Assembly (NCBI RefSeq): GCF_000190735.1
Contig: NC_015177.1
Location: forward strand, 4,092,001 to 4,156,000
Length of the DNA: 64,000 nucleotides
Origin: Pseudopedobacter saltans DSM 12145
GTDB lineage: Bacteria; Bacteroidota; Bacteroidia; Sphingobacteriales; Sphingobacteriaceae
Direction: 5' to 3'
Part shown: in pieces, positions 36,401 to 44,249 of the stretch
Layout of the letters: each line of letters opens with the position of its first letter
Position numbering within the stretch: the stretch's first letter is position 1
The notes under the pieces: model-generated
Seen by the model: only the letters and a program-made list of their open reading frames with translations
Databases searched by the model: none
What the model was told of the DNA's origin: nothing
Position numbers and translations under genes: made by a program

Positions 36401-37548
36401 TTTACCGAAAGTGGCACACCATTAAATGTATTGTTAACAATCTTGGCACTTATTGGCAATTTGGTGTTAACTGATGACGAAATGGTTTTGGTATTAACTG
36501 TAAGTATTTTAAAAGTATTAACCAGATTAGGAATTGGAGAAAATGTATTTCCGTCAATTTCAATATTCTGAAAATTTTCTAAACTCATTAACCAATAATT
36601 GTTTTTAACAGTATTGCCTTTAAACTGAAATGGCTTGTTGTTATCATTGTTTTTAAACCTCACTAAAGCAAAAGATGGATAACCGCCAAGAGTATAATCA
36701 AAAGTATTATTTACAATCACAGCCCCCGCAAAAGGCGCATTCGGTTCTGAAAACTCGATACCACCACCTTTAAATGTGTTATTTTTAAGAATCGTTTGGG
36801 TTGCAGATGTCTGAAATCTGTTAGTAACATCGTGATTAATTGTTTGGATAATGTTTCCATCAGAAATATTATCCCCACCAACTAAAAGGCTGTAATTATC
36901 TGCTGTGATTCCAGCTCTAAATGCCGCCACGTTATAGATTCCAGGCAAACTATAAGCGATTTCGGTACCTTGTACCGTAATTACGCCTAAATTATTGGAA
37001 GCATTGGTTACTCCAGGAATAGTCCGTCCCGAAATATTTGCTCCAATGGCATTCTGGTCTGTGTAACTCGCTGCATTAGTATTTGCGCTTCTCGTGGCGG
37101 TAATTTTGTTGTTTAAAATCTTCAGACCCGAAGCATCGCCCGAAGTAATAATTGCCGACCATATTTTAGCAAGGTCAACATCCATACTTAAGTTTTTTAT
37201 TGTTACATTCTGAGCCGTTACTTTAAATAGAGTGGGCGTTGTACCTCCTGAAACTGCCCCTCCTGTATATTTTAAAGTACATGTGTTTTTATCCACGCCT
37301 TCAATAGTGAGGGGTTTATCAATAACAACAAGTTCATCATAAGTACCAGCAGCGATAATAATAACTGTAGAGGCTGAAGCCGTGTTAACTCCAGCTTGGA
37401 TAGTTCTCTTTGCTGTTCCCAGACTAAGCCCGTCGCCAGAGTCATCTGGTCGGCTTGCATCAACATAAATTTGTGCCTTTATTCCAAAAGAACACAAGAT
37501 TAGTAAAACTGTTAGAAAACAACAGTTTTTTAAGTAAAATTTTTTCAT
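33430..37548 (-). CDS. Large secreted beta-helix protein with type IX secretion tail
   Basis: A 1372-residue exported protein (signal peptide cut after IKAQ; the ATG at 37548 is used because the upstream extension only precedes it). It opens with IYVDASRPDDSGDG, the DUF1565-type start of pectate-lyase-like right-handed beta-helix proteins, then runs through many N-N-x-hydrophobic turns. A second copy of the start (YATIQEAIDGATAGDEIKVLAGTY) near residue 530 and a third (TTLQEANDDALTLDTD) near 970 show three tandem helix modules. The last 75 residues are a type IX sorting domain (NINVYPNPTTSFVNINLD ... GIYFIQLTKN), so it is sent to the cell surface. Lyase activity is unproven; adhesin or polysaccharide-binding roles are equally likely. 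Confidence 0.88.
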   Translation of the reverse strand: MKKFYLKNCCFLTVLLILCSFGIKAQIYVDASRPDDSGDGLSLGTAKRTIQAGVNTASASTVIIIAAGTYDELVVIDKPLTIEGVDKNTCTLKYTGGAVSGGTTPTLFKVTAQNVTIKNLSMDVDLAKIWSAIITSGDASGLKILNNKITATRSANTNAASYTDQNAIGANISGRTIPGVTNASNNLGVITVQGTEIAYSLPGIYNVAAFRAGITADNYSLLVGGDNISDGNIIQTINHDVTNRFQTSATQTILKNNTFKGGGIEFSEPNAPFAGAVIVNNTFDYTLGGYPSFALVRFKNNDNNKPFQFKGNTVKNNYWLMSLENFQNIEIDGNTFSPIPNLVNTFKILTVNTKTISSSVNTKLPISAKIVNNTFNGVPLSVNSKALAFYNHDNASPQFGSFVIGETGKPNIFNTDISHYIYLDNDNANLSKDAGNTAMAGYPEYGGNITQTITANWDKNIKADQNQFFVDGQMRVPFDMTLSQRAELDGKIFDKKDDTNIGEVQYYLPVKNVTTDENYATIQEAIDGATAGDEIKVLAGTYAEKITISKQLTIKGPNIGKIGTAADRVAEAKIVPHIVDLSGNSASLVLFSAGSDGSTFDGFEVNGNNPALTSNKVVNGEDIDTPFGIGIEDAGNITVQNNIVKNYNSTETTPFPWSYGIYASPNSSTVYSGIIIKNNYVSNIQTDASAAFIGILASDNAYAQISHNKIEDVRTGVQINNAHAANPNAATFQAYIDNNEIIAARGVYYNLAYQTASPWFVRNNTISSSSLVGTSSTFTGIKIESIQNTYSGEISGNSIDGLYNARHTENVNFDGTGIWFNNNVNTTGSLLVKNNNITNVNNGIVYNASGSSQLTANVRFVGGNIYNVTDNYVKYNIESGTPTFADIDLPSTQLDGKTGEEHYDIAGNLNSIYAKIIDKDDNQLFGKVNLLFPIQNITQGTAYTTLQEANDDALTLDTDLISIKNDPGIYENLGDITLTKSNTIGVTGNTSAILKFTNFTANAPNKEITLNNPVQVNGAFTLEAGKITPSGGFQLNGLVLTTNDIANFINGAVTVNNVNTSADLLIPVGKGNKAAYIALTGISGTTTSSFTAEYFPSAYGNLATEASLPHVSSNEYWSLNRNSGDLAAKVKLYTFDLNASGLQDIPLTEAVVSWFNTGSSKWETQGNSVSSSTSPQYVIASIDNPTFGNFTFGSTLSPLPVSLTSFTAKATTEGALINWSTAMELSNDKFIIEKSLDGKTFFKLTEVQAKGSGNYSYLDRTLGNSAYYRLVQVDLNKKTTVFNDMVRYVSNTNENINVYPNPTTSFVNINLDTNAYNIVSVKVTDALGKQINNITEIGSQSIKIDLQNQKTGIYFIQLTKNNDISYYKVVKQ

Positions 37549-39176
37549 ACTTTGGTTTATTGTTTTTTCGGATATAAATTTAAAGTGTAAAAAGTTGATA
37601 ATCAATACCTATATGGAGGTATTGTAATTTTTTTATTACACTTTGAAATGTTGTCTAAAGGGGTTCTTTAAAAGAAACTAGACCGGATTGAAATACGGTA
37701 TAGTTTAAAGAGAGGAAATTGAAGGCATAAAAAAGAGACTTTGTACAAAAAAAGTCGCTTTTTTTTCTAGTGTCGTGTCAACCATAAAATGTCATATGCG
37801 TTTGTCACTCCCGTTGGACGGGACAAGCTCTAAGGCTCATTCGCAGAGGCTTCGATTCCGGAAAGTCCTAATCGTGTGGACACAAAATAGGCTTACATTT
37901 CTGTTCGAGCAGAGGCTTTGTGCAAGACTAAAGTTTATCCAGAAAATAGATTTGATTTATTAAGTGGTATCCTATCCAAAGGGTTTGATCATATTGGTAA
38001 CCCTTCCAGTGGAATTGCCCTCTTTTTTATTTGATTATGTTGTTGTTATAAAGTAGGGGTATAGTAAAGGAATAGGTATAGAATAGTACAAGGTATAAGC
38101 CGGATACCGTGGGGTATACGTGGATGAAAGGTGGACTATAGGTGGATTATAGGTGGAGTTATAAAATCTTGGTTTGGGTTAAATAGAAAAAAGTGAAAAC
38201 TTTTAAAAGGCATTAAAGACAAGGGGATTAAACATAATTCCAATTACTAATATACGCAAAAATAAAGACAAAAGGTATATGTCCTGAAGACCTGTAGATT
38301 GGACTTTTAAGTTTTTACAGGGCCTTCCGGTAAAAAATTAGACTTTAAACAAAGAGGGGTTTAAAGGCTTATTTGCTTATCGCGGTGTTTCTACGGGAGA
38401 CCCAGGGGATTTGTTGTTGTCCGGGTTTATGAATACCATCCAGATATTGCTCTGTTCAATCAGGCTTTTTCTGCAAGAAGCCCTTGCGCCAGATCATTGA
38501 AAGAGTATCCTTTTTTCGATAACGTATAGATTTTTAGGCAATGTTATCGCAGGGTCCTCTATGAGAGACCACTGCTCGGACAGTAGGATCTGTTATTGTT
38601 CGAGGCACTTATAAAATCGAATAAGAAAGGGGCTATCCAAACTTTTTGGACAAGCTCTTATCTTATTCGAGTTCCTAAATCATATCAGGCGCAGTGGTTT
38701 TGAGGTGATAATGAGTCGGAGACTCTTCGTTATTTAATAATCCGTAGTCTCCCTTTAGCTCTTTTCCTTCAGACAAGACTATGGACAGCATACTGCAACA
38801 GCATAATCGAAAGACTGGAGAAATATAGGGGCACCGCATTCCGGTTACTCAACAGCGATGTTGAGATAAAAATAACGGAAGCAGCGATGTTGGGATGTAG
38901 AAACAGTCTTCGGGAATATCAAACAGAACCACGGGTTCCGACGCTTTACGCTCTGTGGTAAACAAAAAGTCGCCATTGAATTGGGATTATCGGCAATTGC
39001 ACAGAACTTAAGGAAAAAGCAGCTTAAAAAAAGCTGTTTTTTGATAGATGGTCGAGTAGGAAAGCAAAAAATATGCGATTCGGACGGATCTGTAAATAAA
39101 CCACGACAGTTTCGCAGGATAAAACAAAAGGGCTATCTTCAGTATATGAGACAGGCCCTTTTTCCAGATAAAAATC
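37549..39176. other. 1.6-kb gap of decayed and repetitive DNA
   Basis: No intact gene. From left to right: AT-rich upstream of the large gene; an imperfect hairpin at about 37729-37768; a CTAGTGTCGTGTCAACC word (about 37770) that looks like an insertion-sequence end; a GGTATA-rich low-complexity region (38050-38160) with an 11-bp tandem repeat; a hairpin at about 38617-38673; and a transposase remnant at 38766-39187. The region reads as a graveyard of one or more insertions. Confidence 0.6.
38129..38161 (+). repeat. 11-bp tandem repeat, three copies
   Basis: AGGTGGACTAT, AGGTGGATTAT and AGGTGGAGTTAT-like units follow each other without spacing. The block lies in a wider stretch rich in GGTATA words. 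Confidence 0.7.
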
Positions 39177-39187
39177 TTATTTTATAA
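38766..39187 (+). pseudogene. IS1182-family transposase remnant (C-terminal part)
   Basis: Two frames together give the C-terminus of an IS1182-type DDE transposase: first NSIIERLEKYRGTAFRLLNSD (38797-38862), then after a frameshift VETVFGNIKQNHGFRRF and VAIELGLSAIAQNLRKK (38897 onward), the family's conserved end containing the catalytic Glu. The reading frame runs to the TAA at 39187. The N-terminal two thirds are missing. A GGGCTATCT ... AGACAGGCCC hairpin at about 39130-39165 resembles the GGGCTGTCT end of this IS family. The remnant overlaps the 3' end of the convergent rluB-type gene by 11 bp. Confidence 0.75.
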
Positions 39188-40367
39188 AGTGTTTCAACTG
39201 AATTATCTCATTCTCAGTAAGGAATCTCCATTTTCCTCTGGTGAGGTCCTTTTTAGTCAAATTGGCGTAAATCACGCGATCCAATTTTTCTACCTCGTAA
39301 CCAAGACTTTCGAAAATTCTTCTAACGATTCTGTTTTTTCCACTATGTATCTGAATACCAATCTCTTTTTTCGTACCTCCAGAAACATAACTTACAGCGT
39401 CAGGTTTAATAAATCCATCCTCTAATTCAACACCAAAGGCTATTTTATTAAAGTCACCTTGTGTTAAGTTCTTACTTAGTTCAACGTTGTAAATTTTTGT
39501 AATATTATTTCTCGGATGAGAAAGCTTTTCTGCTAAATCACCATCGTTGGTCAATAGTAAAAGGCCAGTTGTGTTTCTGTCTAGTCTTCCAACTGGATAT
39601 ATTCTTTCGGATGTAGCATTTTTTACCAGCTCCATTACAGTTTTACGCTCCTGAGGGTCTTCTGTAGTTGTAATGAAATCTTTGGGTTTATTCAATAAAA
39701 CATAAACCATCTTCTCTCTTTTCAAGAGTTGGCCATTATATTTAACTTTATCTGTTGTAGGGTTTACTTTCGCTCCTAATTCGGATACCACGACATCATT
39801 TACTGTAATCGCACCGGAAGTAATTAATTCATCAGCTTTTCTTCGAGAGCAAATTCCCGAATTGGCGATATATCTATTTAGCCTGATTTGGTCAGGTTCT
39901 TTTGGAGTCGAAGATTGTTGTGAAGTGTTTTTTCTTGATCTTAATCTAACCTGTGCGTCTTTTCTTTCCTCATATGGTTTCGGCTTCTCAAAATCATTTT
40001 CAAAAGGCTTTCTTCCTCCTTTTCTAAAACCATTATCACGTTGTTTGAAAGATTTTTCTTTATCAAATTTTTTATATCCTCTTTCTGATCTCTCCTGATT
40101 GGGGAAATTTCTATCTTTTTTACCTTCGAAATTAACATTTTCATTACCGTAAGTTCTTTTGGAACCGAAAGAATCCCCTTTTGAGGATCGATAAGGCTTA
40201 GAATCATTGAAGTCCCTTTGTTTGTCCTTGTCAAAGCTCCTTCTTTCACCTCGGTAACCATCTTTTTTTTCTGAATAGGGTTTATCAGAATAATCTTTTT
40301 TGAACGATTTCTTGCCCACATTTTCGGACTTGTCATCGCGACTTTTCCTGTATTTATCGAATGGCAT
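39177..40367 (-). CDS. rluB: 23S rRNA pseudouridine synthase, RluB/RsuA family
   Basis: Isomerises uridine to pseudouridine in ribosomal RNA. Residues about 1-155 are a charged, repetitive extension rich in Lys, Arg, Asp, Ser and Gly (no fold apparent; possibly RNA-binding); then an S4 domain (IRLNRYIANSGICSRRKADELI) and the catalytic domain with the Asp in GRLDRNTTGLLLLTNDGDL and the end HSGKNRIVRRIFESLG. The ATG at 40367 is chosen over 40430 because an exact -7 box lies between them. RluB versus RsuA/RluF specificity is not certain. Confidence 0.9.
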   Translation of the reverse strand: MPFDKYRKSRDDKSENVGKKSFKKDYSDKPYSEKKDGYRGERRSFDKDKQRDFNDSKPYRSSKGDSFGSKRTYGNENVNFEGKKDRNFPNQERSERGYKKFDKEKSFKQRDNGFRKGGRKPFENDFEKPKPYEERKDAQVRLRSRKNTSQQSSTPKEPDQIRLNRYIANSGICSRRKADELITSGAITVNDVVVSELGAKVNPTTDKVKYNGQLLKREKMVYVLLNKPKDFITTTEDPQERKTVMELVKNATSERIYPVGRLDRNTTGLLLLTNDGDLAEKLSHPRNNITKIYNVELSKNLTQGDFNKIAFGVELEDGFIKPDAVSYVSGGTKKEIGIQIHSGKNRIVRRIFESLGYEVEKLDRVIYANLTKKDLTRGKWRFLTENEIIQLKHFIK

Positions 40368-40400
40368 CTTATGTTTTTTTAATAAAAAAATAGTAATCGG

Positions 40401-40408
40401 CAAAATTA
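40401..40408 (-). promoter_or_regulatory. -7 box of rluB-type gene
   Basis: On the minus strand TAATTTTG exactly matches TAnnTTTG, 34 bp before the ATG at 40367, which decides the start codon. Confidence 0.5.
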
Positions 40409-40502
40409 AGCAAAATATACCATTAATCAATAATTAGCTTGCGTTTTTGCCTTAATAAAAGACTTGTTGAACGGCCTATAAATAAAGTGTTTTTTGTAAC
40501 TG

Positions 40503-40534
40503 TTTGATTATCTGATGTATTTTCTTTATATTCG
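40503..40534 (+). promoter_or_regulatory. Promoter of lytic transglycosylase gene
   Basis: TTTG (40503-40506) and TATATTCG (40527-40534) are separated by 20 bp; the second box matches TAnnTTTG at five of its six fixed bases. It lies downstream of the alternative start at 40515, favouring the ATG at 40572. Confidence 0.45.
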
Positions 40535-40571
40535 CAAACTTTTTTGGCTAAATGGTGTTAAAACAAGGATT

Positions 40572-41330
40572 ATGGTAAAAAAAAGCGTAGTTACTTGTGG
40601 CCTGATGTTAATGGTTTGTTTAGGCATAAAAATGTTAGGTTACAGTTACTCTGTTGATTTTGGAGAAACACACGAAAATGTTACCAAAGTTGAAGTAAAT
40701 AACGTTGCTAAAGAGGAGGAACACTTATTTAATTTCGCTGGTGAGATAGTCCCTTTAGGGGATGACAACATCCAGCAAAAAATGAAAAAGGCGTTAAGAG
40801 CAAACTCTTTCTCGAAGAGACAGAGTCTTAAATTGCACTATAGAGCGCATCAATTTTTTCCGATCATAGAACCGATTCTTGCAGAATACGGTATCCCTGA
40901 AGACTTCAAGTATATACCTTTAGTCGAAACAGAACTTCGGCATGGGCTTACTTCAAGAAAAGGGGCTTCTGGTATTTGGCAATTCATGCCGCAAACGGCA
41001 AGGTTGTATGGTCTGAAAGTGAATGAAGATGTAGACCAAAGGCATAATGTCCGATTGGCTACTGTTGCAGCTGCAAAGTACTTAAGAGATTTGTACAGTA
41101 TCTTTAATAGTTGGACTTTGGTGGCAGCAGCTTATAATGTTGGCGAGGGAAGTTTAAAAAAATCTATTTTTAGCCAAAAAGAAGATAATTACTTCCGTCT
41201 TAAATTGAACAGGGAAACCGGTGTCTATGTATATAGTTTGGTATCCATGAAGGAAGTTATAGAAAATCCCGCCAGGTACGGTTATAAGATTAGCGAGCCA
41301 AGAAAGTTAATGGCGTATCAGCCAAATTAA
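40572..41330 (+). CDS. Lytic transglycosylase (SLT/MltD-like)
   Basis: A 252-residue peptidoglycan lytic transglycosylase that cleaves the MurNAc-GlcNAc bond with formation of 1,6-anhydroMurNAc. An N-terminal signal anchor is followed by the SLT domain: the catalytic Glu in YIPLVETELRHGLTSRKGASGIWQFMPQTAR, then AYNVGEGSLKKS. There is no LysM repeat at the C-terminus, unlike MltD. It is a single-gene unit with its own promoter and terminator. Confidence 0.9.
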   Translation: MVKKSVVTCGLMLMVCLGIKMLGYSYSVDFGETHENVTKVEVNNVAKEEEHLFNFAGEIVPLGDDNIQQKMKKALRANSFSKRQSLKLHYRAHQFFPIIEPILAEYGIPEDFKYIPLVETELRHGLTSRKGASGIWQFMPQTARLYGLKVNEDVDQRHNVRLATVAAAKYLRDLYSIFNSWTLVAAAYNVGEGSLKKSIFSQKEDNYFRLKLNRETGVYVYSLVSMKEVIENPARYGYKISEPRKLMAYQPN

Positions 41331-41340
41331 AGTGTAAAGA

Positions 41341-41363
41341 AGCGAGCAGGACCCCTGCTCGCT
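41341..41363 (+). terminator. Rho-independent terminator
   Basis: AGCGAGCAGG and CCTGCTCGCT form a perfect 10-bp stem with a 3-nt loop, followed by a T-rich run, just after the transglycosylase stop. Confidence 0.85.
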
Positions 41364-41379
41364 TTTCTTTTTGGTGTTT

Positions 41380-41447
41380 ATTTAAAATAAATCTAAATAA
41401 AGTTAAATGTTTTTTTACCTTTGCCTCGATTTAGATTAATTATAAAT
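41380..41447 (+). promoter_or_regulatory. Promoter with paired ATTTA-N9-TAAAT boxes
   Basis: TACCTTTG (41416-41423) exactly matches the -7 box. Two 19-bp ATTTA-N9-TAAAT sites flank it: 41380-41398 at the -33 side and 41429-41447 over the expected transcription start. AATCTAAAT (41390-41398) and ATTTAGATT (41429-41437) are perfect complements. In front of a siderophore receptor this suggests a Fur-type or other metal repressor, but I have no consensus to confirm it. Confidence 0.45.
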
Positions 41448-41455
41448 AACACACG

Positions 41456-43885
41456 ATGAACATAAAATTTAGTTTGGTCTTAATTACCCAATTAATAAGT
41501 CTGAGTCTCCTGGCTCAAAGCCATAAAGGCTCTTTATCGGGAAGCGTAACGGGAAAAGATGGATCACCTGTTTCTACCGCAACAATAATCATCAAAGAGT
41601 TAAACAAAAGTATTCCTGTTGATACAAGAGGTGGTTTTACGATAGACGGATTAGAACCAGGGACATATACCTTAATTTTAAAAGCACTTGGGATTAAATC
41701 GCAAGAAAAAACAGTTTCTATAAAAGCTGATAAAAATAATAGTGTAAGTTTTAGGTCAGCAGATCATATAGCTGAGCTTAATCAGGTGACAGTAACGTCA
41801 TATAATACAATAAACGATAAAGTTACCGAAGTTGGCAAAAGTAGGATAAGTGCAAAAGATTTACCTCAAAGTATTCAGATTATAGGTACTCAGGCTATTC
41901 AGGATCAGCAGATGAATCGTTTAAGTGATGTGATGAAAAATGTGAATGGCGTTGCTCTTGGTGCGATGAGAGGGGCTGTAACCGAAAATTTTTACGCCCG
42001 AGGATATAGCTTAGGAACCAATAATATTTTTAAGAATGGGATGAGAACCAATACCGGAACTTTACCAGAAGCCAGTACTTTAGAATCTGTAGAGGTACTA
42101 AAAGGTAGTGCGGCTTTGTTATACGGAGGTGTCACTGGAGGCGCAGTGGTAAATATGGTAACCAAAAAACCTCAGTTTAAAAATGGAGGTGAAGTTTCTT
42201 TCCGGACAGGAAGTTATGATTTATATAAACCTACAGTTGATGTTTACGGACCAATCTCCAACGATTTGGCATTTAGAGTTATCGGTACTTATGAAGATGC
42301 AGGTAGTTTTAGAAATAATGTAACTACAAACCGGATTTATGTTAACCCATCTTTATTATATAATATAGGAACTAAAACAGAAGTTTTATTACAAGGAGAT
42401 TATTTAAAAAGTGATTATACTCCAGACTTTGGAATAGGTTCTGTTGATGGTAAAATTAATAAGTCTGTAGGTCGAAATACTTTTATTAATACTCCTTGGG
42501 CATACAATAAAACCGATCAAATAACGACTCAGTTAAACGTAAACCATAAATTTAACAACATTTGGAAATTAAATATTGCTGCAGGTTTGCAATCTTACGA
42601 TAGAAATTATTTTGGAGCCGAGCGTATTCAGGCTGATAAGAATGGAAAAGCAGCAAGAGATCTAAATCGTTCAAAAACAGCAGAGTATACCTATAATGAG
42701 CAAATTAACTTAACAGGAATTTTAAATACTGGTAAAATTAAACACACGCTTTTAATTGGGGCAGATGGGGATCAATCTAGAACAAATGCTTATACATTTA
42801 ATATTGCTGATGTAGAAAAAGGAAAAGGGTATGATACAATTAACGTTTTTAATTTTAATCAATATCCGTTAAGATCTGATATGCCCGAGACAACTTATTC
42901 AACAAGAACAAATACACCAATATACAGATATGGCATTTTTGTTCAGGATATGGTTGCCTTAACTGATAAATTTAAAGTTTTAGCAGGTATTCGCTGGACA
43001 TATCAAAGAACTCCTGAAAGTAAGAAATATGATTATGGAAAGGATGAAACTACAACTATTGAAAATAAAACAAAAGATGGTAAATTGTTAGGAGCTAAAG
43101 TTGATAAAGCCTTCTCTCCAAAATTTGGTTTGATTTATCAACCACTTGCCAATACAAGTGTGTATGTTAGCTATGCAAATAATTTTACGTCAAATTCTGG
43201 TTATGATATCAATTATGTGCCAATGGGACCCTCTATCATAGATCAATATGAAGCAGGAGTTAAAAACGATTTTTTTGGAGGTAGATTTTCGGCAAACTTA
43301 ACCTGGTATAGAATAGAGAATAACCGATTTGCCCAAACAGTACTTTCCTTACCTGACGGTAGCCCGTCCTCTGATACAAATATGAAAGAGTTTACAGGGA
43401 AAACAGCAAGTGATGGTATAGAGTTAGATTTAACAGGTAATATCGTTAAGGGATTAAACTTTATGGCGGGTTACAGCTATAACTACATGAGATATACAAG
43501 CACTATACCTGGGACTGGAATAAAAGAAGGCGAGCGCTTAGTCGGTACAACCAAACATACTGGAAATGGAACTGTATTCTATACCTTCCAGGAAGGAAAA
43601 GTAAAAGGGTTAAAATTAGGAGCTTCTGCTTTCTACACAGGAAATCGGAACGCCGGTTGGAATAATGCCAAAACTCCTGCACCAGGTGTACCGGCAGATA
43701 GAATAATTCCTTTAGATGGCTTTACAACATTCGATTTCTCTGCTGGATATACATTCAAAAAGATAAGTATCCTTGCAAAAATATCCAATATTACCAATGA
43801 GTTTAATTATTACGTTCACGAAAACTACAGCGTAAATCCAATTGCACCACGTCAATTTATCACTACTTTGGGATATAAATTTTAA
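41456..43885 (+). CDS. TonB-dependent siderophore-type receptor
   Basis: An 809-residue outer-membrane receptor. Signal peptide (cut after LLAQ), a carboxypeptidase-like regulatory domain (about 25-110, GSVTGKDGSPVSTATIIIKE), a plug with LPQSIQIIGTQAIQD, MRGAVTENFYARGYS and VEVLKGSAALLYGG, then a 22-strand-type barrel with YVSYANNFTSNSG and the terminal FITTLGYKF. The arrangement and the plug match ferric-siderophore receptors such as FhuE. It has no N-terminal STN domain, so it is not a signalling receptor. It stands alone with no sigma/anti-sigma pair beside it. Confidence 0.92.
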   Translation: MNIKFSLVLITQLISLSLLAQSHKGSLSGSVTGKDGSPVSTATIIIKELNKSIPVDTRGGFTIDGLEPGTYTLILKALGIKSQEKTVSIKADKNNSVSFRSADHIAELNQVTVTSYNTINDKVTEVGKSRISAKDLPQSIQIIGTQAIQDQQMNRLSDVMKNVNGVALGAMRGAVTENFYARGYSLGTNNIFKNGMRTNTGTLPEASTLESVEVLKGSAALLYGGVTGGAVVNMVTKKPQFKNGGEVSFRTGSYDLYKPTVDVYGPISNDLAFRVIGTYEDAGSFRNNVTTNRIYVNPSLLYNIGTKTEVLLQGDYLKSDYTPDFGIGSVDGKINKSVGRNTFINTPWAYNKTDQITTQLNVNHKFNNIWKLNIAAGLQSYDRNYFGAERIQADKNGKAARDLNRSKTAEYTYNEQINLTGILNTGKIKHTLLIGADGDQSRTNAYTFNIADVEKGKGYDTINVFNFNQYPLRSDMPETTYSTRTNTPIYRYGIFVQDMVALTDKFKVLAGIRWTYQRTPESKKYDYGKDETTTIENKTKDGKLLGAKVDKAFSPKFGLIYQPLANTSVYVSYANNFTSNSGYDINYVPMGPSIIDQYEAGVKNDFFGGRFSANLTWYRIENNRFAQTVLSLPDGSPSSDTNMKEFTGKTASDGIELDLTGNIVKGLNFMAGYSYNYMRYTSTIPGTGIKEGERLVGTTKHTGNGTVFYTFQEGKVKGLKLGASAFYTGNRNAGWNNAKTPAPGVPADRIIPLDGFTTFDFSAGYTFKKISILAKISNITNEFNYYVHENYSVNPIAPRQFITTLGYKF

Positions 43886-44249
43886 AAACTTCATATAGCA
43901 AGTCCTGCTAAAAAGCAAAAGCAGTAAAGCCGGTAAAGTCAATTATTTGATTTTTGCCGGCTTTTTATTGTTAGTAAAAGTAATAAGAAAAAGTATCAGG
44001 TATTTAGTATCAAGATGTCCGAAGTCAGGCGACCAAAGAGTGAGGCTTGGTTAAACCTAAAGTGAGCCATAAAGTAAAAAAAACTTAGCGACCTTTGTGA
44101 AAACCATAGTGCTCTTTGCGGTTAAAAATGAAGGTCTGTACCAGGCTTACTAATCTCAACCTCTGTTTATCCTATTTAACATTAAAAATTAAGCATTCAA
44201 CATTAACTGCGTATCTTGTATTATAAATCCTCTTTTTATCAGATTGTAC
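43886..44249. repeat. Gap with terminator and dispersed repeats
   Basis: A terminator hairpin (43926-43964) is followed by AGTATCAGGTATTTAGTATC (about 43996), GTCCGAAGTCAGG (44028) and an AACTTAGCGACCTTTGTG ... GTGCTCTTTGCGG word pair (44088-44125), all members of dispersed intergenic repeat families. No gene is visible. Confidence 0.6.
43926..43964 (+). terminator. Terminator hairpin of TonB receptor gene
   Basis: AAAGCCGG (43926-43933) pairs with CCGGCTTT (43957-43964), extended by partly paired inner arms and followed by a short T-run. Confidence 0.65.

Noticed and set aside
37800..37860. tRNA-like TTCGATTCC word
   Set aside because: No cloverleaf, anticodon arm or CCA context can be drawn around it.
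37775..37963. 62-codon plus-strand ORF in the decayed gap
   Set aside because: Lies in repetitive insertion-like DNA and shows no domain or conserved pattern.
38390..38520. Open stretch reading GVSTGDPGDLLL in one frame
   Set aside because: No start codon or family match; treated as part of the decayed region.
38550..38680. Possible structured RNA because of strong inverted repeats
   Set aside because: The GGGCTATCC/GGACAAGCTC arms resemble insertion-sequence hairpins, and no known RNA class fits.
41456..43885. STN-type signalling receptor
   Set aside because: The N-terminal domain is of the carboxypeptidase-regulatory type and no sigma/FecR pair is adjacent.
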